64,000 nucleotides of DNA. Origin: CAYUAI01 sp964442745 (GTDB taxonomy: Bacteria; Pseudomonadota; Gammaproteobacteria; S012-40). The position numbers and the translations under genes are program-made. Below are positions 35,214 through 44,754 of the stretch, in pieces. The notes beneath the pieces are model-generated. The model saw only the letters and a program-made list of their open reading frames with translations, was not told where the DNA came from and searched no databases. The stretch covers positions 36,656 to 100,655 of the forward strand of contig CAYUAI010000007.1 in NCBI GenBank assembly GCA_964442745.1, in the 5' to 3' direction. The stretch's first letter is position 1. Each line of letters begins with the position of its first letter.

Positions 35214-37529
35214 ATGCCACAGACTCAACACCAAGCAATCATTTATCAAGACACAGCAAGGCTGCTTTTTGAGCAATCCCCCGATGGCATCATCCGCCTT
35301 GATCAGCATCTGTCTATCCTAGATGTCAACCCGCAAACAGAAACCTTGCTCGGCTGGAGAAAACATGAGCTAATTGGCAAAAATATGCATGACCTGCTTT
35401 GCATCAACAAAGAAGAATATAAACATTCATCAGAACATTGCCCATTTAAAATCGCTGCAGAACCCAATAATAACTCAGCCAGCCAGGAAGCTTGGTGGTT
35501 AACGAAAGAAGGCATTTATTTAAATATCGATACCTGCCTCCTATCCGTCATTAATCACCACCAGCCAGAACTTATTATTCAGTTTCAAGATTGTACCCAA
35601 AAACAATTTAGTGAAAGCGAATTAAAAAAACTGTCTCTGTTTGCCGAGCTAAGCCCAACCCCGATCATTCAATTAGATGAAAATGCAGTCATTTATTATG
35701 CTAATCCGACAGCCACCCAATTAATGGTAGAGCACGGTTTCGATGATGAAGGTGTACCACAGATTTTTCCTCAAGGCTTGCAACAACAATGTCAACACTG
35801 CTTACAACAAAATCAAACCTTAGTGGATATCGAAAGTCAACATAACAAGCAATGGTTCCTTTGGTATTTACATCCATTAAAACAACTTCAGCCACCTCTG
35901 GTACAAATTTATGGTGTGGACATTAGCGCAAGAAAACAAGCCGAGCACCGCCTTGTCGAACTCAAAGAACTGGCAGAAGCGCACACCCAACAAAAAAGCC
36001 TGTTTGTCGCCAGCATAAGCCATGAACTAAGAAACCCCATGAATGGGGTTATTGGCATGGCTAATTTATTGTTATACACCCAATTAAACAATCAACAACG
36101 CGAATACACTAATAAAATCATCTCATCCGGTCAATCCCTATTACATTTGATCAATGATATTCTCGATATCTCAAAAATTGAAGCAGGCAAACTAGAGTTC
36201 GACCCCATGCCCTTTCATTTTTCCGAGGCGATGCTGGAAATTTGCAGTTTATTAGACCTCACGGCCCACCAAAAAGGAATTGCACTGGAAACCCGAATTG
36301 ATCCAAAAATTCCAACTTACCTTATTGGTGATGCTATCCGCATTCGGCAAATCATCATGAATTTTATGACCAATGCCATCAAATTTACTGAGAGTGGTTA
36401 TGTTTTTTTAAATATATCACTCTCTGACACCCAAGCAGATGTAATTAAATTACGTTTTGAGGTCAAAGACAGTGGCATAGGCATTCCCGCCAACAAACTC
36501 AATTTAGTATTTGGCGAATATCAGCAAGTCGATAAATCAACCACTCGCCAATACGGAGGCACCGGACTCGGGTTATCCATTTGTAAAAAACTCGCCGAAC
36601 TAATGCAGGGCACTGTCGGTATTGAAAGTGTCGAGGGAGAAGGCTCCACTTTTTTTCTTGATTTATGCTTAACCATTGACTCGCAGCAAAGCAATCATCC
36701 ACATAACACGAATTTTACTCAAGCCATCAATATATTGTTATTCGGTGGTCATCAAATACACACCTCAACAATTACTGAGTTATTTAAACATTGGCAAATC
36801 GCCATGGATTTTTGCCAGGATCATCATCTTGCGACCCAGAAAATAACCAATAACAGCTATTCATTATTAATCATTTGTGAGCCCTACACACAAATCGAGA
36901 TTGAGTCTGTCATAAAATCCGCGACCCAAGCCGGTAGTAAAATTCTATTTATTGATCGGCAAAACAACGCCTCTTTGCAACAAGGTAAAAGTTATGATGA
37001 ATACTATCAAGCCTTAGGCGCCCAAGGCTATCTTATCAAACCTTACTTGCCCAACACACTCTATTCCACCATTACAACAATGTATGATAATCATCAAAAT
37101 AAAAGTACAAATCAAACGAAAAATGACAAATCAACTCATGTTTCGCCCAAAAAAACATTTAATGCACGGATCTTAGTTGTCGATGACGAAGCCGTCAATC
37201 AATATGTCACCCGCGCCTATTTAGAAACTTTTCAGTGCCAAGTGGATATTGCCAATAATGGCAAAGAAGCCATTGAACAGTGGCAAAATGGAGAATATTC
37301 ACTTATTTTTATGGATGTTCAAATGCCGATCATCAATGGCTATCAAGCCACCCAGCAGATACGCCTTTTAGAAAAACAAAAAAATACCCACAGCCTACCG
37401 ATCATTGGCCTCACCGGTCATGTCACAACCGATGCAAAAAATACCTGTCTAGCACATGGTATGAATGATGTTATTAGTAAACCCGTCGACGCATCACAGC
37501 TAGAAAAAATACTGAGCGCATGGATTTAA
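35214..37529 (+). CDS. PAS-PAS hybrid sensor histidine kinase with receiver domain
   Basis: A 771-residue cytosolic hybrid kinase. In order: PAS 1 (about 8-120, LLFEQSPDGIIRLDQHLSIL), PAS 2 (about 140-245), HisKA with the phospho-accepting His about residue 270 in SISHELRNPMNGVIGM, an HATPase domain with N-box FMTNAIKFT and G-boxes DSGIGIP and GTGLGLSICKKL, a degenerate receiver-like segment (about 500-620) lacking clear acidic residues, and a C-terminal receiver with Asp about residue 701 in FMDVQMPIINGYQ and the conserved Lys in ISKPVD. No transmembrane segment is seen, so the signal is probably cytosolic. No Hpt or output regulator is nearby. Confidence 0.93.
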   Translation: MPQTQHQAIIYQDTARLLFEQSPDGIIRLDQHLSILDVNPQTETLLGWRKHELIGKNMHDLLCINKEEYKHSSEHCPFKIAAEPNNNSASQEAWWLTKEGIYLNIDTCLLSVINHHQPELIIQFQDCTQKQFSESELKKLSLFAELSPTPIIQLDENAVIYYANPTATQLMVEHGFDDEGVPQIFPQGLQQQCQHCLQQNQTLVDIESQHNKQWFLWYLHPLKQLQPPLVQIYGVDISARKQAEHRLVELKELAEAHTQQKSLFVASISHELRNPMNGVIGMANLLLYTQLNNQQREYTNKIISSGQSLLHLINDILDISKIEAGKLEFDPMPFHFSEAMLEICSLLDLTAHQKGIALETRIDPKIPTYLIGDAIRIRQIIMNFMTNAIKFTESGYVFLNISLSDTQADVIKLRFEVKDSGIGIPANKLNLVFGEYQQVDKSTTRQYGGTGLGLSICKKLAELMQGTVGIESVEGEGSTFFLDLCLTIDSQQSNHPHNTNFTQAINILLFGGHQIHTSTITELFKHWQIAMDFCQDHHLATQKITNNSYSLLIICEPYTQIEIESVIKSATQAGSKILFIDRQNNASLQQGKSYDEYYQALGAQGYLIKPYLPNTLYSTITTMYDNHQNKSTNQTKNDKSTHVSPKKTFNARILVVDDEAVNQYVTRAYLETFQCQVDIANNGKEAIEQWQNGEYSLIFMDVQMPIINGYQATQQIRLLEKQKNTHSLPIIGLTGHVTTDAKNTCLAHGMNDVISKPVDASQLEKILSAWI

Positions 37530-37554
37530 TTGCCACGCTTTCATTCAATGAGCT

Positions 37555-39027
37555 CTATTGCTTGTTCGAAACCAAAGCCAACCGCTCATAAACATATTTA
37601 GACGCATCCGATTGTAATTGATGGGTATTAATCGCTTCTACATAGGAATTTTTTGCTGATTCCCAATTATTTTCTGTTTCATAGGCCAGTCCCATCGCTA
37701 ACCACCAGCGGCTTTCCTTCGGTCGTAATTCAATGGCTTTTTGAAAAAACTCAATCGCATCTGAGTAGCGACCCAACTGTTGATATATGATGGCTAGTAA
37801 AGCCAAATAATCCGCATTATCCTGAAAATGATCGGAGCCTTGGTTGAGCACGGGCAAGGCCTTAGCCGGTTCATTATTTTCTAAGTGAATACGCGCCAAC
37901 CACTGACGATACGGAAAATAATCAGGTGCTGCTTGCATGCCCTGCTGTAAAACTTGTTGTGCTTCTGATAATCGCCGATGATTAATCAATATCCCCGCCA
38001 GGGTTTCTCTTGCCTGGCGATTATTGTTATCATGTTTTAGGGCAAGATAAAGAGACTGCTCTGCACCCGCCAATTTCCCTTTAACCAAATCATCCACGGC
38101 ATTAGTATAGGCGGCAATGCTTTGCTCTTCCGCAGTTAAGGGCAATGGTTTTTTAATTATTTTTTTCCGGGCGATGGTTACCACGGTAGCGGATAACTGT
38201 GGTTTTTTAATGGGTGGCTCTTTTTTCTTGATCAATGGTTTTTCTTTTTTTTCTGGAGCAACTATCTTAACATGTTTGCGCCCCGTTTGAGAATTTTCCA
38301 CCACCTTTGCCTCACTGATCATCTCCGCCGACACATCTGGCTCGATTGCTTGACTGACATCAGTCGATACCGTTTCCGCCACAAAATCTAAAGGTGCTCC
38401 CAATCCATGAAGCTTTACATAAGCATCGTCATGGTGACTTTGATCAAGCAATCGATGGGGTAATGCGGGGAGATGGGACAAAAACTCGTTTTGTGGCACC
38501 GTGACACCGTGACCCGTGGTATCTTCTGTATGCATTCGCTCATTCACTGGAGTTTGCATCATCGGTGAATGAGGCTCACTGGAAATGACAGTTGGCTGTT
38601 CTAAAATAGATTCATCTGGCAACTTGTGATCCAACGCTCGCTGCATTGCATGGTCAAGTATTTCATTGCGATCTTGGTCAATCGGGTCGTCAATCACTAT
38701 ATCTTGCTCAACAACCACATCATGTTTTTTTTCATTTTTTGTATCCGGCAATAAAATTTCTAACGTCTCTTGTTTTTTTAATACCGCCAGGGTTTTAATA
38801 CCCATATTATGTTCAATAGGCTCCTCTTTATAGGCCTTGAAAACCGTTGTATAAATAACCGCACTGCTTAATAATACCATCGGAATAATAATTTTCCACC
38901 ATCGCAAATTATTATCGTCGTCACGTAATTGGGTAATAACAAACAATCGTTTTAGTAATGGCGGCATATCATCGGTTTTCACTGCGCGCAGGCGCAAACT
39001 ATACAGCATGCGATTCACTACGCTCAT
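37555..39027 (-). CDS. MSHA-type biogenesis TPR protein (MshN-like)
   Basis: A 490-residue protein with one transmembrane helix (WWKIIIPMVLLSSAVIY, about residues 48-66), a long low-complexity, lysine- and proline-rich central part, and C-terminal tetratricopeptide repeats (about 310-485) including a typical A-x-x-Y-x-x-A-I-E-F-F-Q-K-A-I-E-L-R-P unit. The topology and position after secretin and ATPase genes match MshN of the MSHA type IV pilus locus. The ATG at 39027 overlaps the preceding stop as ATGA. The frame continues upstream but reads through the ATPase gene. It converges with the hybrid kinase gene, only 25 bases apart. Confidence 0.75.
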   Translation of the reverse strand: MSVVNRMLYSLRLRAVKTDDMPPLLKRLFVITQLRDDDNNLRWWKIIIPMVLLSSAVIYTTVFKAYKEEPIEHNMGIKTLAVLKKQETLEILLPDTKNEKKHDVVVEQDIVIDDPIDQDRNEILDHAMQRALDHKLPDESILEQPTVISSEPHSPMMQTPVNERMHTEDTTGHGVTVPQNEFLSHLPALPHRLLDQSHHDDAYVKLHGLGAPLDFVAETVSTDVSQAIEPDVSAEMISEAKVVENSQTGRKHVKIVAPEKKEKPLIKKKEPPIKKPQLSATVVTIARKKIIKKPLPLTAEEQSIAAYTNAVDDLVKGKLAGAEQSLYLALKHDNNNRQARETLAGILINHRRLSEAQQVLQQGMQAAPDYFPYRQWLARIHLENNEPAKALPVLNQGSDHFQDNADYLALLAIIYQQLGRYSDAIEFFQKAIELRPKESRWWLAMGLAYETENNWESAKNSYVEAINTHQLQSDASKYVYERLALVSNKQ

Positions 39028-40022
39028 AAAATGAGCTCGACATATTGAAAACATAACAATATGGCAATCACGCCAGCTAAACAACTCAGACTGTGACAAA
39101 AAATAGCACGTTTTAAACAACGATGGCGCGTCGATTCAGTATCCTTAATCGCAACAATCACATGCCGATCCGTGATGATTCTCTTACCTTCACCATAGGC
39201 AATCAACATAGATTTATGACCAATAATATTAATTAAACGTGGTAACCCGGCGCTCCCCCAGTGCAATAACTTTAAAGCCTTTTTAGTAAACATTTGCTTC
39301 TTATCTAGACCAGCACGAGCAAAACGAAACGAAACATATTCTTTTACCTCCGTACGCGTTAACGCAATCAAGCGTCCAGAAAAACTAATTCGCTGTCTGA
39401 GCGGCACAATATTTTTTCCTTTGAGTTTGTTGTCTAATGCAGGCTGTCCAACTAAAACAAATTGTAATAAATTTTTATCCTGTGTTTGCAAATTACTAAG
39501 AATACGGATAATCTCCAAACTTTGCTCTGGCAATTGATGCGCTTCATCCACATAGACAACCACTCGACATTGTCGTTTGTTATGCAATTCCAACAAAAAA
39601 CTTTCTACATACTTTACCAATTGATGGGCATTAATGTTCATCGGATAAGGTAAACTAAATTCATCTAAAATCGCTTTTAAAAATATTTCTGCGTCAATAT
39701 TAGGATTAATAATTTTTAATACAATAAAATGCTCATCTAAGGCTGAAAAAAAAGTATTACATAAAACGGTTTTACCAATACCTATCTCCCCAGTTACTTT
39801 AATAATAGATTCACCACTGCACAACGAGTAATACAGTGTATTTAGGGTTTCTTGAGCAGAGGCATGACAATAGAAAAAATTTCGATCAGGCAATAAAGAA
39901 AAAGGCGGCAGGCTTAAACCAAAAAAATCCGTATAAATCCAGCCCCAGGTTTGTGAGTCCGGTGTAGTTAGCGCCTGATCCATGGGTTGCAATAAAACAG
40001 CTGCACTTATATTTTGGCTCAT
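39024..40022 (-). CDS. ExeA/MshM-like AAA ATPase
   Basis: A 332-residue ATPase of the ExeA family, which helps assemble secretins through the peptidoglycan. Visible are FFGLSLPPFSLLPDRNFFYCHA at the N-terminus (cited here by its F, P and Y/C key positions), Walker A GEIGIGKT, Walker B VVYVDEAHQLP and the sensor region VLVGQPALDNKL. A C-terminal hydrophobic segment (about residues 300-330) may anchor it in the membrane. It has no peptidoglycan-binding domain, unlike ExeA. ATG at 40022 overlaps the secretin stop by four bases. Frames upstream of it are shadows. Confidence 0.82.
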   Translation of the reverse strand: MSQNISAAVLLQPMDQALTTPDSQTWGWIYTDFFGLSLPPFSLLPDRNFFYCHASAQETLNTLYYSLCSGESIIKVTGEIGIGKTVLCNTFFSALDEHFIVLKIINPNIDAEIFLKAILDEFSLPYPMNINAHQLVKYVESFLLELHNKRQCRVVVYVDEAHQLPEQSLEIIRILSNLQTQDKNLLQFVLVGQPALDNKLKGKNIVPLRQRISFSGRLIALTRTEVKEYVSFRFARAGLDKKQMFTKKALKLLHWGSAGLPRLINIIGHKSMLIAYGEGKRIITDRHVIVAIKDTESTRHRCLKRAIFCHSLSCLAGVIAILLCFQYVELIL

Positions 40023-41785
40023 TGTTTGATGACCTCTTCCAGTTCGGCAAAACGGCCTTTGATGGCATTCACATGGGTTTGCCAACGCTCTGGCGTGTCA
40101 ACAACGGTTGGTTTTAAAAGGATCACTAATTCTTTTTTAATTCGCGTCGACTTTTTCTGCTTAAAAAGATTACCGATTAACGGCAAATCCGCTAATAATG
40201 GCACAGAAGCATTACCATCACTGATCGCTTCTTTCATTAAACCACCAATCACAATCACTTGCCCACTCGCTGCTCTGACCACATTATCCGATTCTTGAAT
40301 AGAACTCATCGCCAATGGCAAGGTATAATTTTTATCAGCTAGGACAAAGCTTTTCGCCGTTTGGGTGACTTCGCTAATGGTTGGGTGGATATGCAATATG
40401 ACTTTACCTTGTTGGTCAATTTGCGGCGTCACGTCCAATGAAATACCGGAAAAGAATGGCGAGATATCAATACTGGGGGTTTCGATGGTCGTCGCGCCTA
40501 ACACCGCTTGCTGATTTCGCAAACCTGTAATAAAAAATTCATCCCCCCCCACTTTGATCACTGCCTTCTGATTATTGAGTGTTGACACTCTCGGGCTAGA
40601 TAAAACATGGACATCACCTTGGGTTTTTATTGCCTCAATAAAAGCGCTGAAATCAGTATTGTTAATCGCCAAGCTAAACAACCCACCAAATGCGCTAGCA
40701 TTCGTTCCATTGACGCCCCCCGTTAACAAATCCCCGGAATTACTCGCTATCCCCGTCGCTAAGCTACCGTTAAAAACAGATCCGCCACCCACTTGAGCCG
40801 GAATGATATTGGTCTTACCAATACCAATCAACGAGGCCCAATTTATCCCTGACTGAAATGAATCATGCAAAGATACGTCAAGAATTTTAGCTTCCAAAAT
40901 AACTTGTCGAGTAATGGATTTTTGAGTTAATTCCAAGTATTGCTCAACCAGTCGCAACTCAGCTGGCTCGGCTTTTACCACCAGCAACCCGGCCTGGGCA
41001 TTCATCACCACACGACGACCCGCTTGATCACCGATCATAGCCGTCACCGAATCTTTCAATTCTTGCCAAAAATTATTTTCGTGCTGAGTATTAACTCGCA
41101 CACGTTGAGTGTGATCATCGCGTTTTTCAGTCGAGGAATTCACCATCGCCTGTGAATCACTCATGGCATGATTCTGATACGATGAACGCACCATCATTTC
41201 CGACTGACCCCGCCGTAACAAATTTAAATAATTCACCACATAAATGCGTGTTTGTAATTCACGCCCATACACGATATATTGATTTTTATTACGAACATAA
41301 TCATAGCCATGGACGTCTCTAATCACATCAAATGCTTCATCTAACGTGACTCCTTTTAAATGCATGGAAATTCGCCCCTTAATCATCGGATGAAGCACCA
41401 CACTATACGCAGTATTTTCCACCAGTTTCATGAAAACTTGTCGTGCTTCCACATCATCAAAAGACAAATCAAACCGCGTTTTTATTTTTTGACTGACCGT
41501 ATTTGGCAATGGCATATTAAGCGGTGGTAACAACAATTGGCTAATTTCAGGCGGCAATTTACCGGTATTTAATGAGGTGTCTTGCTCCATCTCCAACAGT
41601 GTTCTGCTCATTGGCTCAGCACCTTCATCCACCCATTTTGGGGCCAGACTTTGACAAGCCATTAAGCTTAATAAAACCGCCAGACCTAACGAACAGCTCA
41701 GTACTTTTTTTGCGTAATAGCCCACAAAAAAATTTTCAGAAAAATATTGGTTACTCTTTAACAGCCTCACAGCGCACTGATTCAT
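40019..41785 (-). CDS. mshL: MSHA-type secretin (MshL-like)
   Basis: Outer-membrane channel of type II secretion/type IV pilus systems, 588 residues. A long N-terminal signal (about 45 residues) ends in a lipobox-like LLSLMAC. An STN-like domain (about residues 105-170, FDLSFDDVEARQVFMKL) and an N1-like domain precede the secretin core (about 330-570), with VLSSPRVSTLNNQKAVIKVGG and VIVIGGLMKE. The ATG at 41785 has AAGGAAG six bases upstream. It is first of three overlapping genes (secretin, ATPase, TPR protein). Inner-membrane platform, PilB-type ATPases and pilins of a full MSHA locus are absent here. Confidence 0.85.
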   Translation of the reverse strand: MNQCAVRLLKSNQYFSENFFVGYYAKKVLSCSLGLAVLLSLMACQSLAPKWVDEGAEPMSRTLLEMEQDTSLNTGKLPPEISQLLLPPLNMPLPNTVSQKIKTRFDLSFDDVEARQVFMKLVENTAYSVVLHPMIKGRISMHLKGVTLDEAFDVIRDVHGYDYVRNKNQYIVYGRELQTRIYVVNYLNLLRRGQSEMMVRSSYQNHAMSDSQAMVNSSTEKRDDHTQRVRVNTQHENNFWQELKDSVTAMIGDQAGRRVVMNAQAGLLVVKAEPAELRLVEQYLELTQKSITRQVILEAKILDVSLHDSFQSGINWASLIGIGKTNIIPAQVGGGSVFNGSLATGIASNSGDLLTGGVNGTNASAFGGLFSLAINNTDFSAFIEAIKTQGDVHVLSSPRVSTLNNQKAVIKVGGDEFFITGLRNQQAVLGATTIETPSIDISPFFSGISLDVTPQIDQQGKVILHIHPTISEVTQTAKSFVLADKNYTLPLAMSSIQESDNVVRAASGQVIVIGGLMKEAISDGNASVPLLADLPLIGNLFKQKKSTRIKKELVILLKPTVVDTPERWQTHVNAIKGRFAELEEVIKQ

Positions 41786-42549
41786 AATTGCTTCCTTGAC
41801 TTGCTACACCTTGCCAACCCTAGCTGGAGGAAATTCATTGCCGTCTCACTTATCTGAAATACCAAACATTGCCGGCTCGATTTATTAAGAAATCTCTCGC
41901 CAATTCTGCTCAACCATGAAAAACGATTGATTGTTATATATTTTTATCATTAATAATGAAAAAAAAGGCTGACTGACACCCATAAGCACATTGTTTTAAA
42001 TCAATGTATTGTATTGATAAATCTGCAATGGCTATACCAAATTTATAACGCACATTTTACAGCCACCCCGTTCATAGGGTTGATAGTAGTAATGGAGTAA
42101 AAACATACGATTCTTTTTCAAATTCTGTGGTAATTAACAACGAACTCGCTGAGTTCGAAACACGACCAACCTTACCACCACTCACTATCATTTAAATCTT
42201 CATAGCGATAAATTTGATCCCCTAAAGGCGATAACTTCACCCTTAAGCACCAACGAATGAAGGCACAATTTTTTGCTTGCGTTGAGGTACGAGTTTAACT
42301 TATTATTGACGCTCGTTTTGGATGCTTACATTCCACTTCGAGATTTAGACTTCATTGCTGTCCTACTGTTTATTCTAACAACATTATATAATAGTGCACC
42401 GCAAACTTGCTATGGCTTGTGTTTTCGTCTTGCTAAAATAAACAGCAGACCTCGCACTCGATGCCTAGCAATATCAATTATTGATGATATATGTTTTCAC
42501 ATCAGGATATAAATCATTCTTTCCTGCATGAGTCGAACGGAGACAACTT
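41786..42549. other. Long intergenic region without a convincing gene
   Basis: These 764 bases separate divergent secretin and deacetylase-like genes. They are A+T rich with stop codons in all frames apart from a short, unconvincing frame at 42273-42512. A small palindrome GAACTCgctGAGTTC occurs near 42,150. The part from about 42,325 to 42,477 looks like a decayed copy of the 184-bp repeat described further on. Confidence 0.5.
42325..42477 (+). repeat. Decayed copy of the 184-bp inverted-repeat element
   Basis: By eye it follows the copy at 53,611 in order. It begins CGAGATTTAGACTTCATTG (compare TGAGATTTAAGCTTTATTA) and ends CTCGCACTCGATGCCTAGCA (compare CTCGCACTCAATACCTAAAT). In between it has lost about 30 bases and much of the sequence has drifted. 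The alignment was done by reading only. Confidence 0.5.
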
Positions 42550-44706
42550 ATGAAACTTAGAAAGATTGCAAAATCAAATAGGTTTTTGCACGATACCGCC
42601 TTTTATTTATACCGTTTATTGAAAATGGTCACATTGGGCTTGCCCCTATGCATCACTATCCCAGCAATGGCAGACAATACTGTACAATTAAAAGTACTCG
42701 TCATAGCAACTCAGGATGACATAGGGCTCGCCTTCATCAAACCACATCTGGACGAATTAGGTGTGCCGTATGATATATTGGATGCAAGCACAACATCGCT
42801 CACAGCGGCTACCCTTTCGCCCAATGGTTGCAATGCAGCCACTGCCGGTTGCATAGGCAATTATAACGGAATCATCGTGACGCTATCTGATTTAGCAGGG
42901 GAGTTCACACCGTCTGAGTGGGGTATCCTCCATCAATATGAAAAGGATTTCCAGGTTCGCGAAGCCGTGATCAGCGGTTGGCCCGGCACCTATTGGGATC
43001 CCAGTCCTCCCGCTGGAGTCTATCTTGATTACGGGATGAATGTCACCACCGGCGGAACATTTCCAAACACCCAATGGCTAGGATCCGCCGGCGGCTCAAC
43101 AATCTTTGAGTATCTGAATACGAGCAATTCCTTACCCATCACCGAATGGGCCTTTGCCGCCACCCCCAAAAATGATAATCTTGTCCTTCGAGACGGTACC
43201 ACCCCCAGCATCGAGCCACTTTTGATAACGCCAAATGGGGAGGCATTGGTCTCGATAGTTCGTTACTACCTGCCAGGTCAGCCAACCGTGCCGGTACGCG
43301 AGGTCTTGCTGTCGACAATAACGAATGCGTGGTTTCTCGTGCATTCTCAGGCGCTCGCCTACGAATTCATCAACTTTGCAACACAGGGGGTCTTCGTCGG
43401 CGGACGCTACATTTACATGAGTGCTCACGTGGATGATATATTCCTTTCTAATGACCAATGGGATCCCACAACGAATACAACAGACCCTAATAATACAGCC
43501 CGCCTGACCGACAACGACATCGTTAATAGCGTATCTGCCCAAGCCGCCTTTCGCACAGCCTATACGACAACAGTCCCTAACAATTTTAAACTTGACTTCG
43601 CATTCAATGGGGCCGGCGCTGTCGTCAACCCAACCGCCCCCGAAAACAATCTAGTTGTGAATTTAGCTGATAATATGGTCGCCGAAGTGATCACAAATAT
43701 GAACGCTTTCCGCTATATCAACCATACGTTTACCCATTCGGATATGGATAATCCCCCGATACCGGCTTCGGCTCCCTGCGATTACGTTACACAGCCCACC
43801 ATGGCGGCCGTTCAAGCAGAAATCACCAAAAACTGGAAAGTCTGGAATTTGTTGGGGCTACCAGAAAAAGCAGATAACGAACGAGCGCTCGTCACAGGCA
43901 GTCACTCGGGACTTAAGGATCGCAAGTGTACCGATATTCCGGAACTCCACCCTGAAATGCTTAATGTTCAATCCGATGACATCCCCTATCCACAGGGAGC
44001 CAATCCCATATTCTTTAAGGGTGTTGCGAGCCTAGGTGTCGATTTCATCGCTTCAGATCCCTCACAACTTAACCAGGATGTGGAGCATTTCATCAGCGAG
44101 GTTAATGATGGTAGTGATCAAGACCGAGTCATGACACCGCGCTATCCCACTAACATTTTTTACAATGTAACCGAACCGACTCAATTGACCGATGAATATA
44201 ACTACATTTTTCATGAATCACTAGTGAATAATGGCCAAGATCCGTGTGCTGTTCCAGGAGCTATCTGCACACCGCGAACCTATGCTCAAATTCTCGCTGC
44301 AGAATCGGATACCGCCCTGCGACATATGATGACGACTAAAAAATGGTCACACTACTTCCATCAATCAAACCTCGTCAACTATGGTAACGGCAATACCTTG
44401 GTATTTGATTGGCTAATTACAGTGCTTGACGAATACGAAACCCTATTCAATCTGCCTATCAAAAATCTACCATTCTATCACCTTGGCGATATGACCAAAG
44501 AACGACTGATCGCCAGATCAGCAACGATTCAGGGAACATGGAACCGAGTCACAAATGAAGTGACCTTGTCGGCAGACAAACTGGTACCTAACCTACTGGT
44601 CACTGGCGTGCAAGGCGGAAGACTTTATGGCGGTCAGATTATCCGGGAAATCAACATTGGCACCACGCCACAGTCGATTACGGTCGACCAGGCACTGAAC
44701 CAATAA
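42550..44706 (+). CDS. Exported Agd3/CE18-like polysaccharide deacetylase homologue
   Basis: A 718-residue protein with an N-terminal signal sequence (hydrophobic core about residues 26-38, then IPAMADN). Residues 45-160 form an alpha/beta segment (KVLVIATQDDIGLAFIKPHL and GNYNGIIVTLSDLAGEF) resembling the N-terminal part of Agd3, the fungal galactosaminogalactan deacetylase. A NodB-like metal site is suggested by HVDD (residues 293-296) and HTFTH (392-396, an HxxxH), followed by GSHSGL and PRYPTNIFYN. Family members remove acetyl groups from cationic exopolysaccharides. The call is from memory of the family's motif layout. SD CGGAGA precedes the ATG. Base usage looks less AT-rich than its flanks. 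Confidence 0.6.
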   Translation: MKLRKIAKSNRFLHDTAFYLYRLLKMVTLGLPLCITIPAMADNTVQLKVLVIATQDDIGLAFIKPHLDELGVPYDILDASTTSLTAATLSPNGCNAATAGCIGNYNGIIVTLSDLAGEFTPSEWGILHQYEKDFQVREAVISGWPGTYWDPSPPAGVYLDYGMNVTTGGTFPNTQWLGSAGGSTIFEYLNTSNSLPITEWAFAATPKNDNLVLRDGTTPSIEPLLITPNGEALVSIVRYYLPGQPTVPVREVLLSTITNAWFLVHSQALAYEFINFATQGVFVGGRYIYMSAHVDDIFLSNDQWDPTTNTTDPNNTARLTDNDIVNSVSAQAAFRTAYTTTVPNNFKLDFAFNGAGAVVNPTAPENNLVVNLADNMVAEVITNMNAFRYINHTFTHSDMDNPPIPASAPCDYVTQPTMAAVQAEITKNWKVWNLLGLPEKADNERALVTGSHSGLKDRKCTDIPELHPEMLNVQSDDIPYPQGANPIFFKGVASLGVDFIASDPSQLNQDVEHFISEVNDGSDQDRVMTPRYPTNIFYNVTEPTQLTDEYNYIFHESLVNNGQDPCAVPGAICTPRTYAQILAAESDTALRHMMTTKKWSHYFHQSNLVNYGNGNTLVFDWLITVLDEYETLFNLPIKNLPFYHLGDMTKERLIARSATIQGTWNRVTNEVTLSADKLVPNLLVTGVQGGRLYGGQIIREINIGTTPQSITVDQALNQ

Positions 44707-44754
44707 TGCTTCGATCATTACACATTATAGAAACAGATTTTGGAGAATTAACGC

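Noticed and set aside
41786..42270. Search for a tRNA or riboswitch in the long intergenic region
   Set aside because: No cloverleaf, CCA-end or known riboswitch core could be recognised.
42273..42512. 80-codon frame between mshL and the deacetylase gene
   Set aside because: No ribosome binding site, unusual composition, and half of it lies in the decayed 184-bp repeat.
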